NCBI RefSeq assembly: GCF_000321225.1
Contig: NW_004450940.1
Span: 413,039 to 477,038 of the forward strand
DNA: 64,000 bases
Direction of reading: 5' to 3'
DNA from: Odobenus rosmarus divergens
Taxonomy: Eukaryota > Chordata > Mammalia > Carnivora > Odobenidae
In this document: one piece after another, positions 49,641 to 61,015 of the stretch
How positions within the stretch are numbered: the stretch's first letter is position 1
Layout: every line of letters starts with the position of its first letter
Translations under genes and position numbers: made by a program
Notes under the pieces: model-generated
Database searches by the model: none
What the model was told of the DNA's origin: nothing
Seen by the model: the letters and a program-made list of their open reading frames with translations, nothing else

Positions 49641-51012
49641 CATTAGTAGCATCTGCTTACTCATAGTTCATTTTATGATAATAACCCTGACAGGCAAACA
49701 AGCCATTTAAATAACAGAGTGTAAACCAAATTCGTACTGAGAGCTTTCTTGGTGTCCTAATATTCCACAGAACATATTATCCTCACAAAGGGAAAAGAAT
49801 AGAACCCAGAGCTTCCTCAGACCATGGCTCTCTTCTTTGTGTGACAGGAATGACTAATCAAAAGTCAGGATAATAACGTGAGGCCATGTTTCTGCTGCTC
49901 TACAACTGTAGGTTCTGGAACCCAGTAAAGAACAAACTGAGCCAGGACTTATAAGAGAGACCCATATAATACTGCTTTCTAAACCAGTGGTCTCCAAAAT
50001 CAGAGAAGAAAAAAACCGTTTTGAACATGTACCCTGAAATAAATACATAATTTATGTATATGACCTACTGTACTGACAAAGTACATTAGAAAACATTCTG
50101 AGGAAAAGATTAACAGCAGATCTGAACTTTTCTCCAAACACTGTCTCCTTGGAAACATTTTGGGCTATGATAAATGGGGAAAGCCAGCTGTGTTTCCAGG
50201 CAACATTGTTTATTATTGGTGTAATGCATCTGGACCAGGAGGGTTATGAGTGCACTACAATATCATTCAGGACGCACAGACCTCAGTTTCCTGTGTGCGG
50301 TGTGTTCTCACAACTGAGGGCATCCTTTGAGGAGATTGGGGCTGCTACCAAGATCCTGGTTCCTGTGGAGCATGAGCCTTATGCAAGGCAAGGTAGTCCA
50401 TGCCTACCCATATGGTTTATTCATCTGGAAACTGAGTTACTACATGGGGGGGCAAGGGAGAGGAGGTGGGAAATGATTCCTAACCAACCAGAGGGATCCC
50501 CACAGAAGGACCTGATATTAACCTATTGACCTATCCTCTATGATTCTGCTCAGTCAAGTGAACCTGATGCCAGATGATGGCCTCTTGTGTCATATTAGTG
50601 TGAGTCTCAAGACAAAACCACAGTCCACTTTGGTTATCATGGAGATATATGCACACACATGTATATTATTTCCTTCCTCTAAGCTAATGGATTATTTTAA
50701 GCACTACACCTTTGAGTAAACTGCTTGGGTTAACACACTTTTCAGAATTTTGGGGGTATATTCTTTGTAACAAGTTTAGGATACTCACTTTTTTTCCTTT
50801 GTGATCTTCTGATGTTTTTGACAGATCCTTGTCTTTGGTCATTGTAAACCTTTGGCTTTCTCTGCAACTAATATTGCAGGCAGGCCTTTTTATTTTTATT
50901 TATTTATTTTTATTAAGTTTTGTATTTTAATTCCAGTATAGTTAACATACAGTGTTATATTAATTTCAGGTGTATGATATAGTGATTCAATAATTCTATA
51001 CATTAGTCAGTG

Positions 51013-51555
51013 TTCCATGAACCCCAATGTTTATAGCAGCATTATCAACAATAGCCAAACTATGGAAAAAGCCCAACTGTCCATTAACTGATGAATGGAT
51101 AAAGAAGATGTGGGGTGTGTGTGTGTGTGTGTATGTATGTGTGTGTCTGTGTATAAAATGAAATATCCTCAGCCATAAAAAGAATGAAATCTTGACATGT
51201 GCAATAATGTGGATGGAGCTAGAGTGTATTATGCTAAGTGGAATAAATTAGAGAAAGACAAGTACCATATGATTTCACCCATGTGGGATTTAAGAAACAA
51301 AACAGATAAACATATGGGATGGAAAAAAAAAAAAAGAGGCAAACCAAAAGAGACTCTTGACTACAGAGAACAAACTAAGGGTTGCTGGAAGGAGTGGGTG
51401 GGGAATGGGCTAGATGGGTGATGGGTATTGAGGGCACTTGCAAAGAGCACTGGGTGTTATATGTAAGTGATGAATCACAAATTCTATACCTGAAATCAAT
51501 TTTACCATATATGTTAACCAGAATTTAAATAAAAACTTGAAATTAAAAAAAAAAA
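51013..51555 (+). mobile_element. L1 3' fragment nested in an L1
   Basis: Plus-oriented L1 ORF2 end and 3' UTR (TTATAGCAGCATTATCAACA, ACCATATGATTTCACCCATG) with A-rich tail. TSD TAGTCAGTG at 51004-51012 and 51556-51564. The host L1 continues without loss on both sides. A (GT)n tract lies at 51115-51155. Confidence 0.85.
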
Positions 51556-52321
51556 TAGTCAGTGCTCAACATGATAAGTATACTCTTTAATCCCCATCAT
51601 CTATTTCACCTAACCCTCTACCCACTTCCCCTCTGGTAACCATCAGTTTGTTCTCTATAGTTAAAAGTCTGTTTCTTGGTTTGTGCCTCTCTCTTTATTT
51701 TTCCTTTGCTTGTTTGTTTTGTTTCTTAAATTCTACATACGAGTGAGATCATATGGTATTTGTCTTTCTTTGACAGACTTATTTCACTTAGCATTATACT
51801 CTCGTCCATCCATACTTTGCAAATGGCAAGATTTCATTCCTTTTTATGGCTGAATAATATTTCATTGTATATATATACTACATCTTCTTTATCCATTCAT
51901 CAACTGATGGCCACTTGAGCTGCTTCCATAGTTGGGCTACTGTAAATAATGCTGCTATTAAAATAGGGGTGCATGTATCTTTGACTTAGTGTTTTTGTAT
52001 TCTTAGGTAAATACCCACTGCCAGATCATAGGGTAGTTCTATTTTTAACTTTTTGAGGAAACTCCATACTGTTTTCCACAGTGGCTGCACCAGTTTGCAT
52101 TCCCACCAAGAGTGCAAGGGGGGGTTTCTATATATCCACATCTCTGCCAACACTTGTTGTCACTTGTGTTTTTGATTTTAGCCATTCTGACAGGTGTGAG
52201 GTGATATCTCATTGTAGTTTTGGTTTGCATTTCCCTAATGATGAGCGATGTGCATCTTTTCATGTGTCTGTTGGCCGTCTGGATGTCTTCTTTAGAGAAA
52301 TGTCCACTGATGTCTTCTCCT

Positions 52322-52522
52322 GATTTTTTAAAGATTTATTTATTTTTTAGAGAGAGAGAGTGTGCACATGAGTGGGGGAGGGGCAGAGGGAGAGAGAGAA
52401 ATTCAAGCAGACTCCCCGCTGAACGTAGAGCCTGATGCAGGGCTTGATCTCACGACCCTGACATCATGACCTGAGCCAAAATCAAGAATCGGACACTTAA
52501 GTGACTGAGACACCCAGGCACC
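52322..52522 (-). mobile_element. Carnivore SINE nested in an L1
   Basis: AAAGATTTATTTATTTTTTA at the left, GACTGAGACACCCAGGCACC at the right. Imperfect TSD around ATGTCTTCT on both sides. Confidence 0.9.
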
Positions 52523-52950
52523 TGTTCATGTCTTCTGCCCATTTTTTAATTGGATTATTTGGTTTTGGGGTATTGAGTTGTATCAGTTCTTTATATATTT
52601 TGGGTACTAAACCTTTATCAGGTATATCATTTGCAAGTATCTTCTCCCATTCAGTAGTTTGCTTTTAGTTTTATTAATTGTTTCCTTCACTGTGCAGAAG
52701 CCTTCTATTTTGATGCCATCCCAATAGTTTATTTTGCTTTTATTTCCCTTCCTTCAGGAGGCATATCTGGAAAAATGTTGCTATGCACTGCGAGGCCTTT
52801 TTAAACTAAAAACTGGTAACTCCATTCTTACAAATTCTGTAGCAGCAAGACATAAGGAATTCCTAAAAATACAAAAACTAAAATACCAGTAAGAAGTCTT
52901 CACTTCTTATTAACTTTCTCTTAGAGAGTATCAGGATATAACTATAGAGG

Positions 52951-53357
52951 GGTGCCTGGGTGGCTCCATCAGTTTAGCATCCAACTCTTGATTTCAGCTC
53001 AGGTCATGATCTCAGGGTTGTGAGATCATGCTCAGCATTGGTCTCCATGCTGGGCATGGAGCCTGTTTAAGATTCTCTCTCTCCCCCTCTCCCTCTGCCA
53101 CTCCCCTCCATCTCCCTCTCTCTTAAAAAGAAATCAGATGGGAGATGAACCATGAGAGACTATGGACTCTGAGAAACAAACTGAGGGTTCTAGAGGGGAG
53201 GGGGTGGGGGGATGGGTTAACCTGGTGATGGGTATTAAAGAGGGCACATACTGAATGGAGCACTGGGTGTTATACACAAAACAATGAATCACAGAACACT
53301 ACATCAAAAACTAATGATGTCCTGTATGGTGACTAGCATAACATACTTTTTAAAAAA
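52951..53357 (+). mobile_element. SINE-L1 chimeric insertion
   Basis: 52951-53133 is a whole carnivore SINE with a short A-tail. 53137-53357 is the L1 3' UTR, starting GGGAGATGAACCATGAGAGA, in the same orientation and ending in A-rich sequence. A single perfect 18-bp TSD, AGGATATAACTATAGAGG, encloses the pair (52933-52950 and 53358-53375). No second TSD flanks either part alone. Confidence 0.85.
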
Positions 53358-53400
53358 AGGATATAACTATAGAGGACTTTAAAAATTGCAATATTGTGGG

Positions 53401-53599
53401 GGCACCTGGGTGCTCAGTCGGTTAACTATCTGACTCTAACTATCTGGCTCAGGTCATGGTCTCAGGGTCCTGGGATCAAGCCCCACAGTGGTCTCCACAC
53501 TCAGTGGGGAGTCTGCTTCTCTCTCTTTCTCCCTCTCTCTGTGCCCCTCCACCTGCTCACTCTCTCTCTCTCAAATAAATAAATACATCTTTAAAAACC
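53401..53599 (+). mobile_element. Carnivore SINE, left half of an inverted pair
   Basis: Head GGCACCTGGGTGCTCAGTCG and tail AAATAAATAAATACATCTTT. 14-bp TSD with two mismatches (53387-53400, 53600-53613). Confidence 0.92.
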
Positions 53600-53629
53600 T
53601 GCAACTCTGTGGGAGAAGCAACTCAGTTT

Positions 53630-53815
53630 TATTTTTTTTAAAAAGATTTTACTTATTTATTTGAGAGGGAGAGAGAGCACAAGCAGAGGGAATGGGAGAG
53701 GGAAAAGCAGGCTCCCCACAGAGCAGGTAGCCAGATGTGGGGCCCGACCCCAGGACCCTAGAATCATGACCCAAGCTGAAGGCAGACACCTAACCAACTA
53801 AGCCACCCAGGTGCC
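53630..53815 (-). mobile_element. Carnivore SINE, right half of an inverted pair
   Basis: T-rich left end, reverse head AGCCACCCAGGTGCCC at the right. It faces 53401-53599 across a 30-bp spacer and ends about 217 bp from the helix-5 exon. Confidence 0.92.
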
Positions 53816-54032
53816 CTAACTCTTTCAGTTTTAATACACCTTTATACTACTTTCATTAAAATATGCCATGCTAAAAGTAGAACTATATCTTCATTCTTGA
53901 GACTACCTTCAATTCCAAGTAACCAAATAATTTTACCACTTCCTATGAAAATTCCTATAGATTTATCTTTCATTACCCCATTTTTAGGTATACATGTTTT
54001 TAAAAATATTTAAAAATACTTTTTAAACTTAC

Positions 54033-54113
54033 CCTGAAACATGCAACATCAGCAGCATGTAGAAGACAAAGAAGAGATTATGAGTATACCAGAAGATGTC
54101 ATAGTTGGAAACT
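54033..54113 (-). CDS. NOX4: NOX4 exon, fifth helix with haem ligands
   Basis: This 81-bp exon encodes VSNYDIFWYTHNLFFVFYML then LMLHVS, matching human NOX4 residues 184-209. The two histidines, 13 residues apart (H194 and H207 in human numbering), are the helix-5 ligands that pair with helix-3 histidines to hold the two haems that carry electrons across the membrane. Both are intact here. The one difference from the human sequence I remember is Thr205 to Met. The acceptor is CAG at 54114-54116 and the donor is GTAAGT at 54027-54032. The first base completes the Arg codon from the upstream exon, and the last two bases begin a Gly codon completed at 27914. Confidence 0.97.
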
Positions 54114-54839
54114 CTGAAAAAACAAATAACTTCATTTCAATTCTACTTTACATTCCATCATTTCAGACACATGTCACAATTGAAGAAAGTTAAAATAGGA
54201 GTTATCTCAGATTTATCTATCAGTATCAAAGTATTAACACACCATGCAGAGAGAACTGACAAAATTGTAACTAACACTTTATAATTTTGAAGGTTCTTTG
54301 TATTTCAAATAAAGATACATGGAAAGAATTAAAAGAAAATGTTTATTTTAAAGTTATGATGATATAAGATTGAGGAGTAGGTTATAGGCTGCTAATATGT
54401 ACTTTTACTGTCCTTTTGATCAATATTCTCAATTTCCAAATGCAATCTAAAACAAATAATGCTCCTATCCCAATACATATTGTAAGAGTAGTCCAAAGGA
54501 AAGTCAAATTGAGAGAAATTAAAGAAATGCTCATTAAAGTTTTCTATTGTTTTCCTGAACAGCATATATGTTAAAAATTAACACCTTGGTGTTACTTACT
54601 GCCCTAGGGGAGAAACAAGAGTCTGAAAAGGAAGGGGTATGATAAGCACAATCTATGAAATTTTTGAGAAAAGTAAAAATACTAACAGTTACTTCATTTC
54701 ATATGCCTGGGTGGATATTCATATTAGAACTTGGAGGTGGAGGGCAGAAATTGGTAAAAGCTTCTTAGAGGATTCTGTTAAAACCCCTAGAACCTTTTAG
54801 AACCCCTGATTTAGGAAGTATCTGATTGATTGACATTTA

Positions 54840-55045
54840 CTTCATCCACAGCTTTTGCTATCATAAACAAGATCATTAACATCTTCATAACATATGACTT
54901 TTTGCACATATCTGATTCTTTTTGAACCTAAATTCCTAGAAGTGGAATTGCTACATCAAAGGACACACATTCTGTTTTTGATACACATTGCCCATTGCTC
55001 TCTGAAACCATTTATCAATTACAAACCCCACTGTAGAGGAGGAGA
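54840..55045 (+). repeat. Ancient LINE-like fragment
   Basis: TAAATTCCTAGAAGTGGAAT, TGCTACATCAAAGGACACAC and ACACATTGCCCATTGCTCTC resemble an old L1 segment. Family call tentative. Confidence 0.4.
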
Positions 55046-55469
55046 GCCTGTTACTCCAAACCCAGACTCCACTTGATATGTTTTCATTATTTTGTATTAA
55101 GTGGAATTGGTTATTGTTTCCTTCCTGTGTTATTTGCTTTTAATTCTTCTGTGATTTATCTCTTCATTATCCATTTCTATAGTGTATTTTTCTTAATTGT
55201 TGTGTGTAAACTATTTAAATTTTAAGCATGTACTAGTTCCATATAATTACAATAATTTATTATTGGGCAAAATTTCTTCTAAATTTTTAATGACATAAAT
55301 TTTTTTACAGTTACCTCTAAGTCATATAGAATTTCATTCACGTAAGCCTTATTTTCCTCATAACTTTGTAATGGCATCTTTATTATTCAGCAGCCTCATA
55401 TATATAGCAAAGTATCTTCCAGGGCTTTCTATCAACTCTGTCATTAGGTCCAATTCCTTGGTCATTTTT

Positions 55470-55886
55470 TTTTCTTTTTTAGAGTTTTATTGAAGAGTAA
55501 CTAATTCACAAAAAGAAACCACTCATATTTAATGTATACAATTTGAGGAATTTGGATACATGCATGCCCCCACAATATCATCGCCACAATCAATATAATA
55601 AACATAGCCATCACCTCCAGTTTCTGTTGTGTCCCTTTGATTTTTGTTTTTGTTTTTGTATAAGACCACTTAAGATCTACCCTCCTAACAAATTTTTGAG
55701 TGCACATCATAGACACCATGTTGCACAGCAGATCTCTGAACTTATTCATCTTTTTTTTTATTATGTTATGTTAATCACCATACATTACATCATTAGTTTT
55801 TGATGTAGTGTTCCATGATTCATTGTTTGCATATAACACCCAGGGCTCCATGCAGAACGTGCCCTCTTTAATTGACCAAAGAGGGT
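55470..55886 (-). mobile_element. L1 3' end with probable 3' transduction
   Basis: Read on the minus strand: 15 bp of junction filler (55886-55872), a short stretch of young L1 3' UTR (55871-55757) with its A-tract (55756-55749), about 280 bp of older L1-like sequence (55748-55481), an AATAAA signal and a second A-tract. A perfect 19-bp TSD, CAATTCCTTGGTCATTTTT, encloses all of it (55451-55469 and 55887-55905). Confidence 0.75.
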
Positions 55887-56976
55887 CAATTCCTTGGTCA
55901 TTTTTGCAGTTAAGTCCTCTTCTGTTTTAAGTTACTGAAGTTTAATCATGTTAATGTTTAGTAAGCAACCGTCCCCCTTTTACTCCTCTCTGGAACATGT
56001 ACTTGGATGTTCCCTCAGATGAACTTTAGAACTGTTTTGCTGAGTTCAAAAACAAATTTTAGAACTCTTTTGCTAAGTTCAAAAACAATTTTGATTGGAA
56101 TTGCAACAACCTATAATATGATTGAGGAAGAACTCCATCTTTATGGAGTTATGGAATAAAGACAGTCTTTATTCAAAAATCTCTACTTATTTCTCTCAGT
56201 GAAGATCTGTTTTTTTATATAGCTTTCAATAGTTTCTTATTAAGTTTATTTCTAGATATTCTATGTTTTTGTTGCAGTTGTGAGTGGTACTTTTTTATTT
56301 TATTCAATTTCCAAACTGATAATAGCTGTTATATAAAAGCCACTTTTAATATTTGTTTTGTGTTCATTTACCTATTCTGACTCTTTAATTTGGTATAATA
56401 CTATTTTTTCCCATAGTTCTCTTGGATTTTCTGGATAGACAATTACATGTACCTTTCTGGAAATAATGATGACTTGTTGTTGCATTCTTTTTAATAATTC
56501 TATTTCTAATAATTATAAATGTTTCATTTCTTATCATATGTAAATAATGGCAGAATTAAAAATATCACTTGTTTTCGTAATTTTCTTAGGAATGTATCTT
56601 ATATTTCTTTGGTAAGTATGATCTCAGCTCTAGCTTTCATATTTTTTAATTCTATAAAGGAAATTAATTCCTAGTTTATTCTACTTATTCTAATTCAAAC
56701 TAGAGCTCAGATTTAATTACCACCTTTTAAAAATCTATTGAGATGAAAATATGTTTGTATTCCTGTCACCTACTATTAAAATATATTACTTATTTTAATA
56801 GATTGACCACAAATGGACCATTGGTGAATTACTAGACTATATTCAACTATTCAAACTACAGAGCCATTTATTCACTTCATTTCTCTAATGCTTTATTTCC
56901 TCACTGGTAAAGAGAAAGGTAAAAGAAGATTATCTCCATTATCCAAGGAATCCATGGGGATTCCATGATTCCCCCA

Positions 56977-57193
56977 GGGGTGCATGGGTGGCTCAGTCAT
57001 TTAAAGCATCGACTCTTGATTTCAGCTCAGGTCATGATCTCAGGGTTGTGAGATCAAGCCCCATGTCAGGCTCCGCACCAGCAGGCAATCTGTTTGAGGA
57101 TTCTCTCTCTCCCTCTCCCTCAACTCCTCCCTCCCTGCCTCCCCCACCACCATCTCTATCACTCTAAAATAAATCTTTAGGAAAAAAAAAAGA
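56977..57193 (+). mobile_element. Carnivore SINE
   Basis: Head GGGTGCATGGGTGGCTCAG, older GACTCTTGATTTCAGCTC subtype. 17-bp TSD with one mismatch (56960-56976, 57194-57210, ATTCCATGRTTCCCCCA). Confidence 0.94.
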
Positions 57194-57267
57194 ATTCCAT
57201 GGTTCCCCCAATAAAGGTTGGAGAAAAGTAGAGTTGGTTTTATAATATCTTTTAAGAAATGAAAAAC

Positions 57268-57479
57268 GGGGCACCTGACTGGCACAGTCAGGTAAGTGGC
57301 CAACTCTTGATTTCAGCTCAGGTCATTATCTCAGGGTTCTGCAAATGAACCCCAAGTTGGGCTCTGTACTCAGCATGGAATCTGCTTGGGATTCTCTCTC
57401 TCCCTCTCTCTCTGCCCCTCCCCCCACTCACACATGAGTGCATTCTCTCTCTAAAATAAATAAATCTTTAACAAAAAGA
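57268..57479 (+). mobile_element. Carnivore SINE
   Basis: Head GGGGCACCTGACTGGCACAG, tail AAAATAAATAAATCTTTAAC. Perfect 14-bp TSD AAGAAATGAAAAAC at 57254-57267 and 57480-57493. Confidence 0.94.
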
Positions 57480-57931
57480 AAGAAATGAAAAACTAAAGAT
57501 TAATAAACATTCACTGAATTATTATGAGCACAAATGTAATGACTCAGTTGAAAATAGAAGCTGATCTTTATATTCCATTTTCTAAAACTATATCTCAAAG
57601 ACTTTTTTCCTAGATGTAGAACACTCATGTATCTTCAGTCTTGCAAATAAATGTCAGATGCCCTAATTTTCCTTCAAGAATACCTAAAACTGAAAAATGA
57701 AAGTTTTTTAATGAATGCTTTACCTAACTAAAAGAAAATTTCTCCCCACAAAATTGGCACTCTCATGCACTGATGTTAGAGAAAGGTGATTTTTAATTCT
57801 TACGAAAAGTCTTAAAAATGTGCTTACAGTTTGACCCAGTCATTGTACATCTAGATTTTTTACTTAAGACATAACTGAAAAAGTATGTGTTCAGAAGTGC
57901 AAGGATAGACTCATTTTAATACTCTGTTGGG

Positions 57932-58156
57932 TAGGGGCGCCTGGGTGGCTCAGTCAGTTAAGCATCAGACTCTTGATTTCAGCTCAGGTAATGATCTCAG
58001 AATCGTGGGATTGATCCCCATGTTCGGCTCTGTGCTCAGTGCAGAGTCTGTTTGAGATTCTCTCTCTTCCTCTCCCTCTGCTCCCCCCACCCCACCCAGC
58101 TTGCTTGCATGCGTGCTCTCTCTCTGTCTCTCTAAATATATAAAATCTGAAAAAAA
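57932..58156 (+). mobile_element. Carnivore SINE
   Basis: Head GGGGCGCCTGGGTGGCTCAG, older-subtype body, A-rich tail. TSD AATACTCTGYTGGG at 57918-57931 and 58157-58170. Confidence 0.94.
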
Positions 58157-58627
58157 AATACTCTGCTGGGCAATTATTTTCAAAGCATGTATGTGTGTGT
58201 GCATGTGTGTGCATTTCCATTAAATTTCACATCTCAACAAGTAAAATGATTTGGGATTCTTGAATATTATGTATTATCTCTTCTTTTTGCTTTCTTAACC
58301 AAAAAGTTTGACCAGAAACATAAGATGCTGTAAAATATTATGAAATAAGAATGTATCCATCAGAAAGAACATGTGAGAGTGCTCATGAAAATGTATACCT
58401 GCAGTTGCTCAAAGTCTCGTAACTAGATGAATAAATATGCATGCAGATATTTCTGATTATTTTAACAGATGTCAACTAACCATATTTCCAAAGCTTCATT
58501 TAGACTACTACATTAAATTGCTGCAAAACAAACTCACACCAGGAAATGAGTATGAAAGTGAAGATAATTGGAGGAAAATCTAAACATTCTGGCCAGTAAA
58601 CATTGAAATAATGGTTCTGACACTCAC

Positions 58628-58700
58628 CGTATTGCATATGTAGAAGCTGTAATCATCAGGAAGAGCACCAACACCATGCCCACCCCTGTCAGGCCAGGCA
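58628..58700 (-). CDS. NOX4: NOX4 exon, fourth transmembrane helix
   Basis: This 73-bp exon encodes the end of the loop before helix 4 and helix 4 itself. In frame it reads (V)PGLTGVGMVLVLFLMITA followed by STYAI(R), matching human NOX4 near residues 159-183, with apparent differences Cys164 to Gly and Val168 to Leu. The acceptor is TTTTTTATAG at 58701 upward and the donor is GTGAGT at 58622-58627. The exon starts in phase 1 (the G of Val comes from the previous exon, outside the window) and ends after CG of an Arg codon completed by the next exon. The segment is strongly hydrophobic, as expected of a membrane helix of the haem domain. No frameshift or stop is seen. Confidence 0.95.
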
Positions 58701-59109
58701 CTATAAAAAATTGTATATAAGTACATTTTAACTTAAAACATACTGTGAAAAAAAGTACAAAAAGTTACCTTAAAATCCAAAGTACTATGCTGCTCTGTGG
58801 GAAGCCCAATTTAAATCGCCTATCTCCTTGTATGTTCCCTCTCAAAAAAAGGCCTTTCCAAAATTAGCAGTTTCAAGGTACTTAGGACAAAGCAGTCTTT
58901 CTACCTTTAATATAAGAGTCCGCCTTAGTATTTTCAAGTATCCTACTCAGAACGGTGAATGTGTACATACTTCTATAGGGACGTGCTCTACCAAATGTAC
59001 AAAGATCAAATGTCAGTAATGAAGACAAGAAACAGAAATTAAATATATGTTTAATGGGGAGGCAGGGAGGGGCAGCAGGGAAAAACTTCCAAAGGCATGA
59101 AGAAATTTT

Positions 59110-59270
59110 AAAGACTTAGTGTTAAGATGGGTTCATTATATTGATAGTGTTTGTTATATATATATATATTGATGGTTTCATGGATATATGCAAGAGTCAA
59201 AACTTATGAGAGTATGCATTAAATAGATGCAATTTATTATATCTTAATTATACATTAATAAAATTGTTTT
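59110..59270 (+). mobile_element. Old L1 3'-end fragment
   Basis: CAAGAGTCAAAACTTATGAG and a tail ATTATACATTAATAAAATTG have the order of an old L1 3' UTR. Confidence 0.5.
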
Positions 59271-60439
59271 AAAGGAGGAAAAAATATACAACAGGGCTGG
59301 GTTCACATGGAGCACCTTTTATTGTTTGGTTTTCTCCCCCACAGTATTAACACTCCCTTACTCTCTCAGCCCCCCTTTTATGGAACTAGTAGCTGCTTCA
59401 GTTTCAATTCAAATAATTTCTTTTGGGCTTCACTACGTAGAATAATTTTAATGAAAAAATAAAATCTAAAGCTTTCTAAAAACCACAACTTTAAGCATAG
59501 AACAAAACAAAAGTAGATTTCAAGAAAAAAATTATAGTGCTGATGTTTTAAGAACACTTGCAGGCATATTTCCTTAGTATGGAAAATATGCTGTAATCAG
59601 GGCTTCTGATATGATATAACATCATTTTTAACAAAGAAAAAACTGTGCAAACGTGTTGCTTTTCAAACTTAATACTGACATGGTAGATGGCTAAAAATCC
59701 AATGTTAGCCCATATAGCATATCCAAAATGAATAGCTGATATGCTATATCAACAAGAACTAAAACCACAATAGTCTCATTTCTTATTATCTTATTCCTAC
59801 CAAATAAAATATCCTGTCTATAAGTTACCATTATTTACTCTTACAATCATATAAGCAACAGTAAGTCCCAAATGCCCCAGCTGAGAGATTCCACCTTAAA
59901 TCTATATGGAAAGCTACTGAAACAACTGTATCTCCAAAAGCATAGACGTCCCCCAACTTCTCTCCTTGCCAAAGAACCACCTAGGAAACAGAAGGGCCAT
60001 CATGAACTATAAGCCACTAGCAGAAGCAGACAAGCTGGGAACGAGAGAAGAGCAACACGGGTATGCATCATTAGAATCCCAACAGTTTAGAAACAGTGGA
60101 AAATAACATTAGAAATCTCAGTGGAGTGGAAATAACTTTCTACTTGTAAAGAGTCATATGAGAAATTAAGGAGTTAGTCTTTGTATACTTAAACTTGGAT
60201 ACTCTTTCTTCCTCAGTCTTCCCAATGTACCAGATTTGGAAGCCTAACAAGACTTCCACTTCCTGATGCGCTTAATCCAAATCATCTCTCTCTACCCTTC
60301 TTTTCCAGGGCACTCCCTTCTCCTCATCTTTCCCATTGCCCCAGGTGAGTACTAACTGCCTAGGGGTAAGAGAAGAACAAGATGACTATACTAAGTTAAA
60401 GGACTAATAGTACAGAAAAATGTTACTTACAAAGAACAA

Positions 60440-61015
60440 CATGTCTATAAAATGACCCAGCCTTTCCACTCCCAAGTATTTCCCCAAAAGAAACACAAAC
60501 ATATATCTACATAAAGATTTGTTCAAAAATATTCATAGCCACTTTATTTTTAACAGTTAAGGCCTGTAGACAACTCAAATTTCCATCAACAAATGAATGG
60601 ATAGACGATTGTAATATCTGTACCTGGAAAATTAATCAGCAGTTTAAAAAAAATGAACTATACGCAACAACATACATGAATCACAAAATTATTTGACCAA
60701 GTGAAAAAAGCCATTCTCCCCTCAAAAAATCCCAAGAGCATAAACTCTGTGATTCCTTTTAACTGTGATTCCTTTTATATAGTATTCTAGAATATCCAAA
60801 CCAATCTCCAGTGATAGAAAGCAGATCAGTTGCTAAGAGGAATAAAGGGCAGGATATATTATAAAGGCACAAAAAACTTTTTGGAATGATAGATATATTT
60901 GTCATCTTGATTTTGTTCTTGATTTCACAAGTGTATACACACATCAAAACCAATTGAGTAACATAATTTACATATGTATAATTTAGTGTACTTCAATTAT
61001 AACTCAATACAATTG
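60440..61015 (+). mobile_element. Old L1 fragment, ORF2 end and 3' UTR
   Basis: AAATTTCCATCAACAAATGA, ATGGATAGACGATTGTAATA and TTAGTGTACTTCAATTATAA in L1 order. It is heavily mutated. Confidence 0.65.

Larger units (their letters stand above)
50893..52792 (-). mobile_element. 5'-truncated L1 carrying two younger insertions
   Basis: Minus-oriented L1 3' UTR and end of ORF2 (for example ATAGTTAACATACAGTGTTA, CCCTCTGGTAACCATCAGTT), with TSD AGGCCTTTTTA at 50882-50892 and 52793-52803. A plus-oriented L1 fragment (51013-51555) and a SINE (52322-52522) split it. Confidence 0.85.
27915..54032 (-). other. NOX4: NOX4 intron between helix-5 and E-loop exons
   Basis: A complete 26.1-kb intron with GT-AG ends, the largest in the window. 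It holds a nearly full-length L1, a three-level L1/SINE nest, a SINE-L1 chimera, several SINEs and MIR/L2 fossils. Long stretches with no element I can name include 30800-32090, 33960-36230, 37800-38350, 38600-40380, 40670-41620, 41920-42380 and 49650-50880. Confidence 0.9.
54114..58627 (-). other. NOX4: NOX4 intron between helix-4 and helix-5 exons
   Basis: A complete 4.5-kb intron with GT-AG ends. It contains an L1 with a probable 3' transduction (55470-55886) and three plus-strand SINEs (56977, 57268, 57932). Sequence 54120-54830 and 55910-56955 is AT-rich with nothing I can name. Confidence 0.9.
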
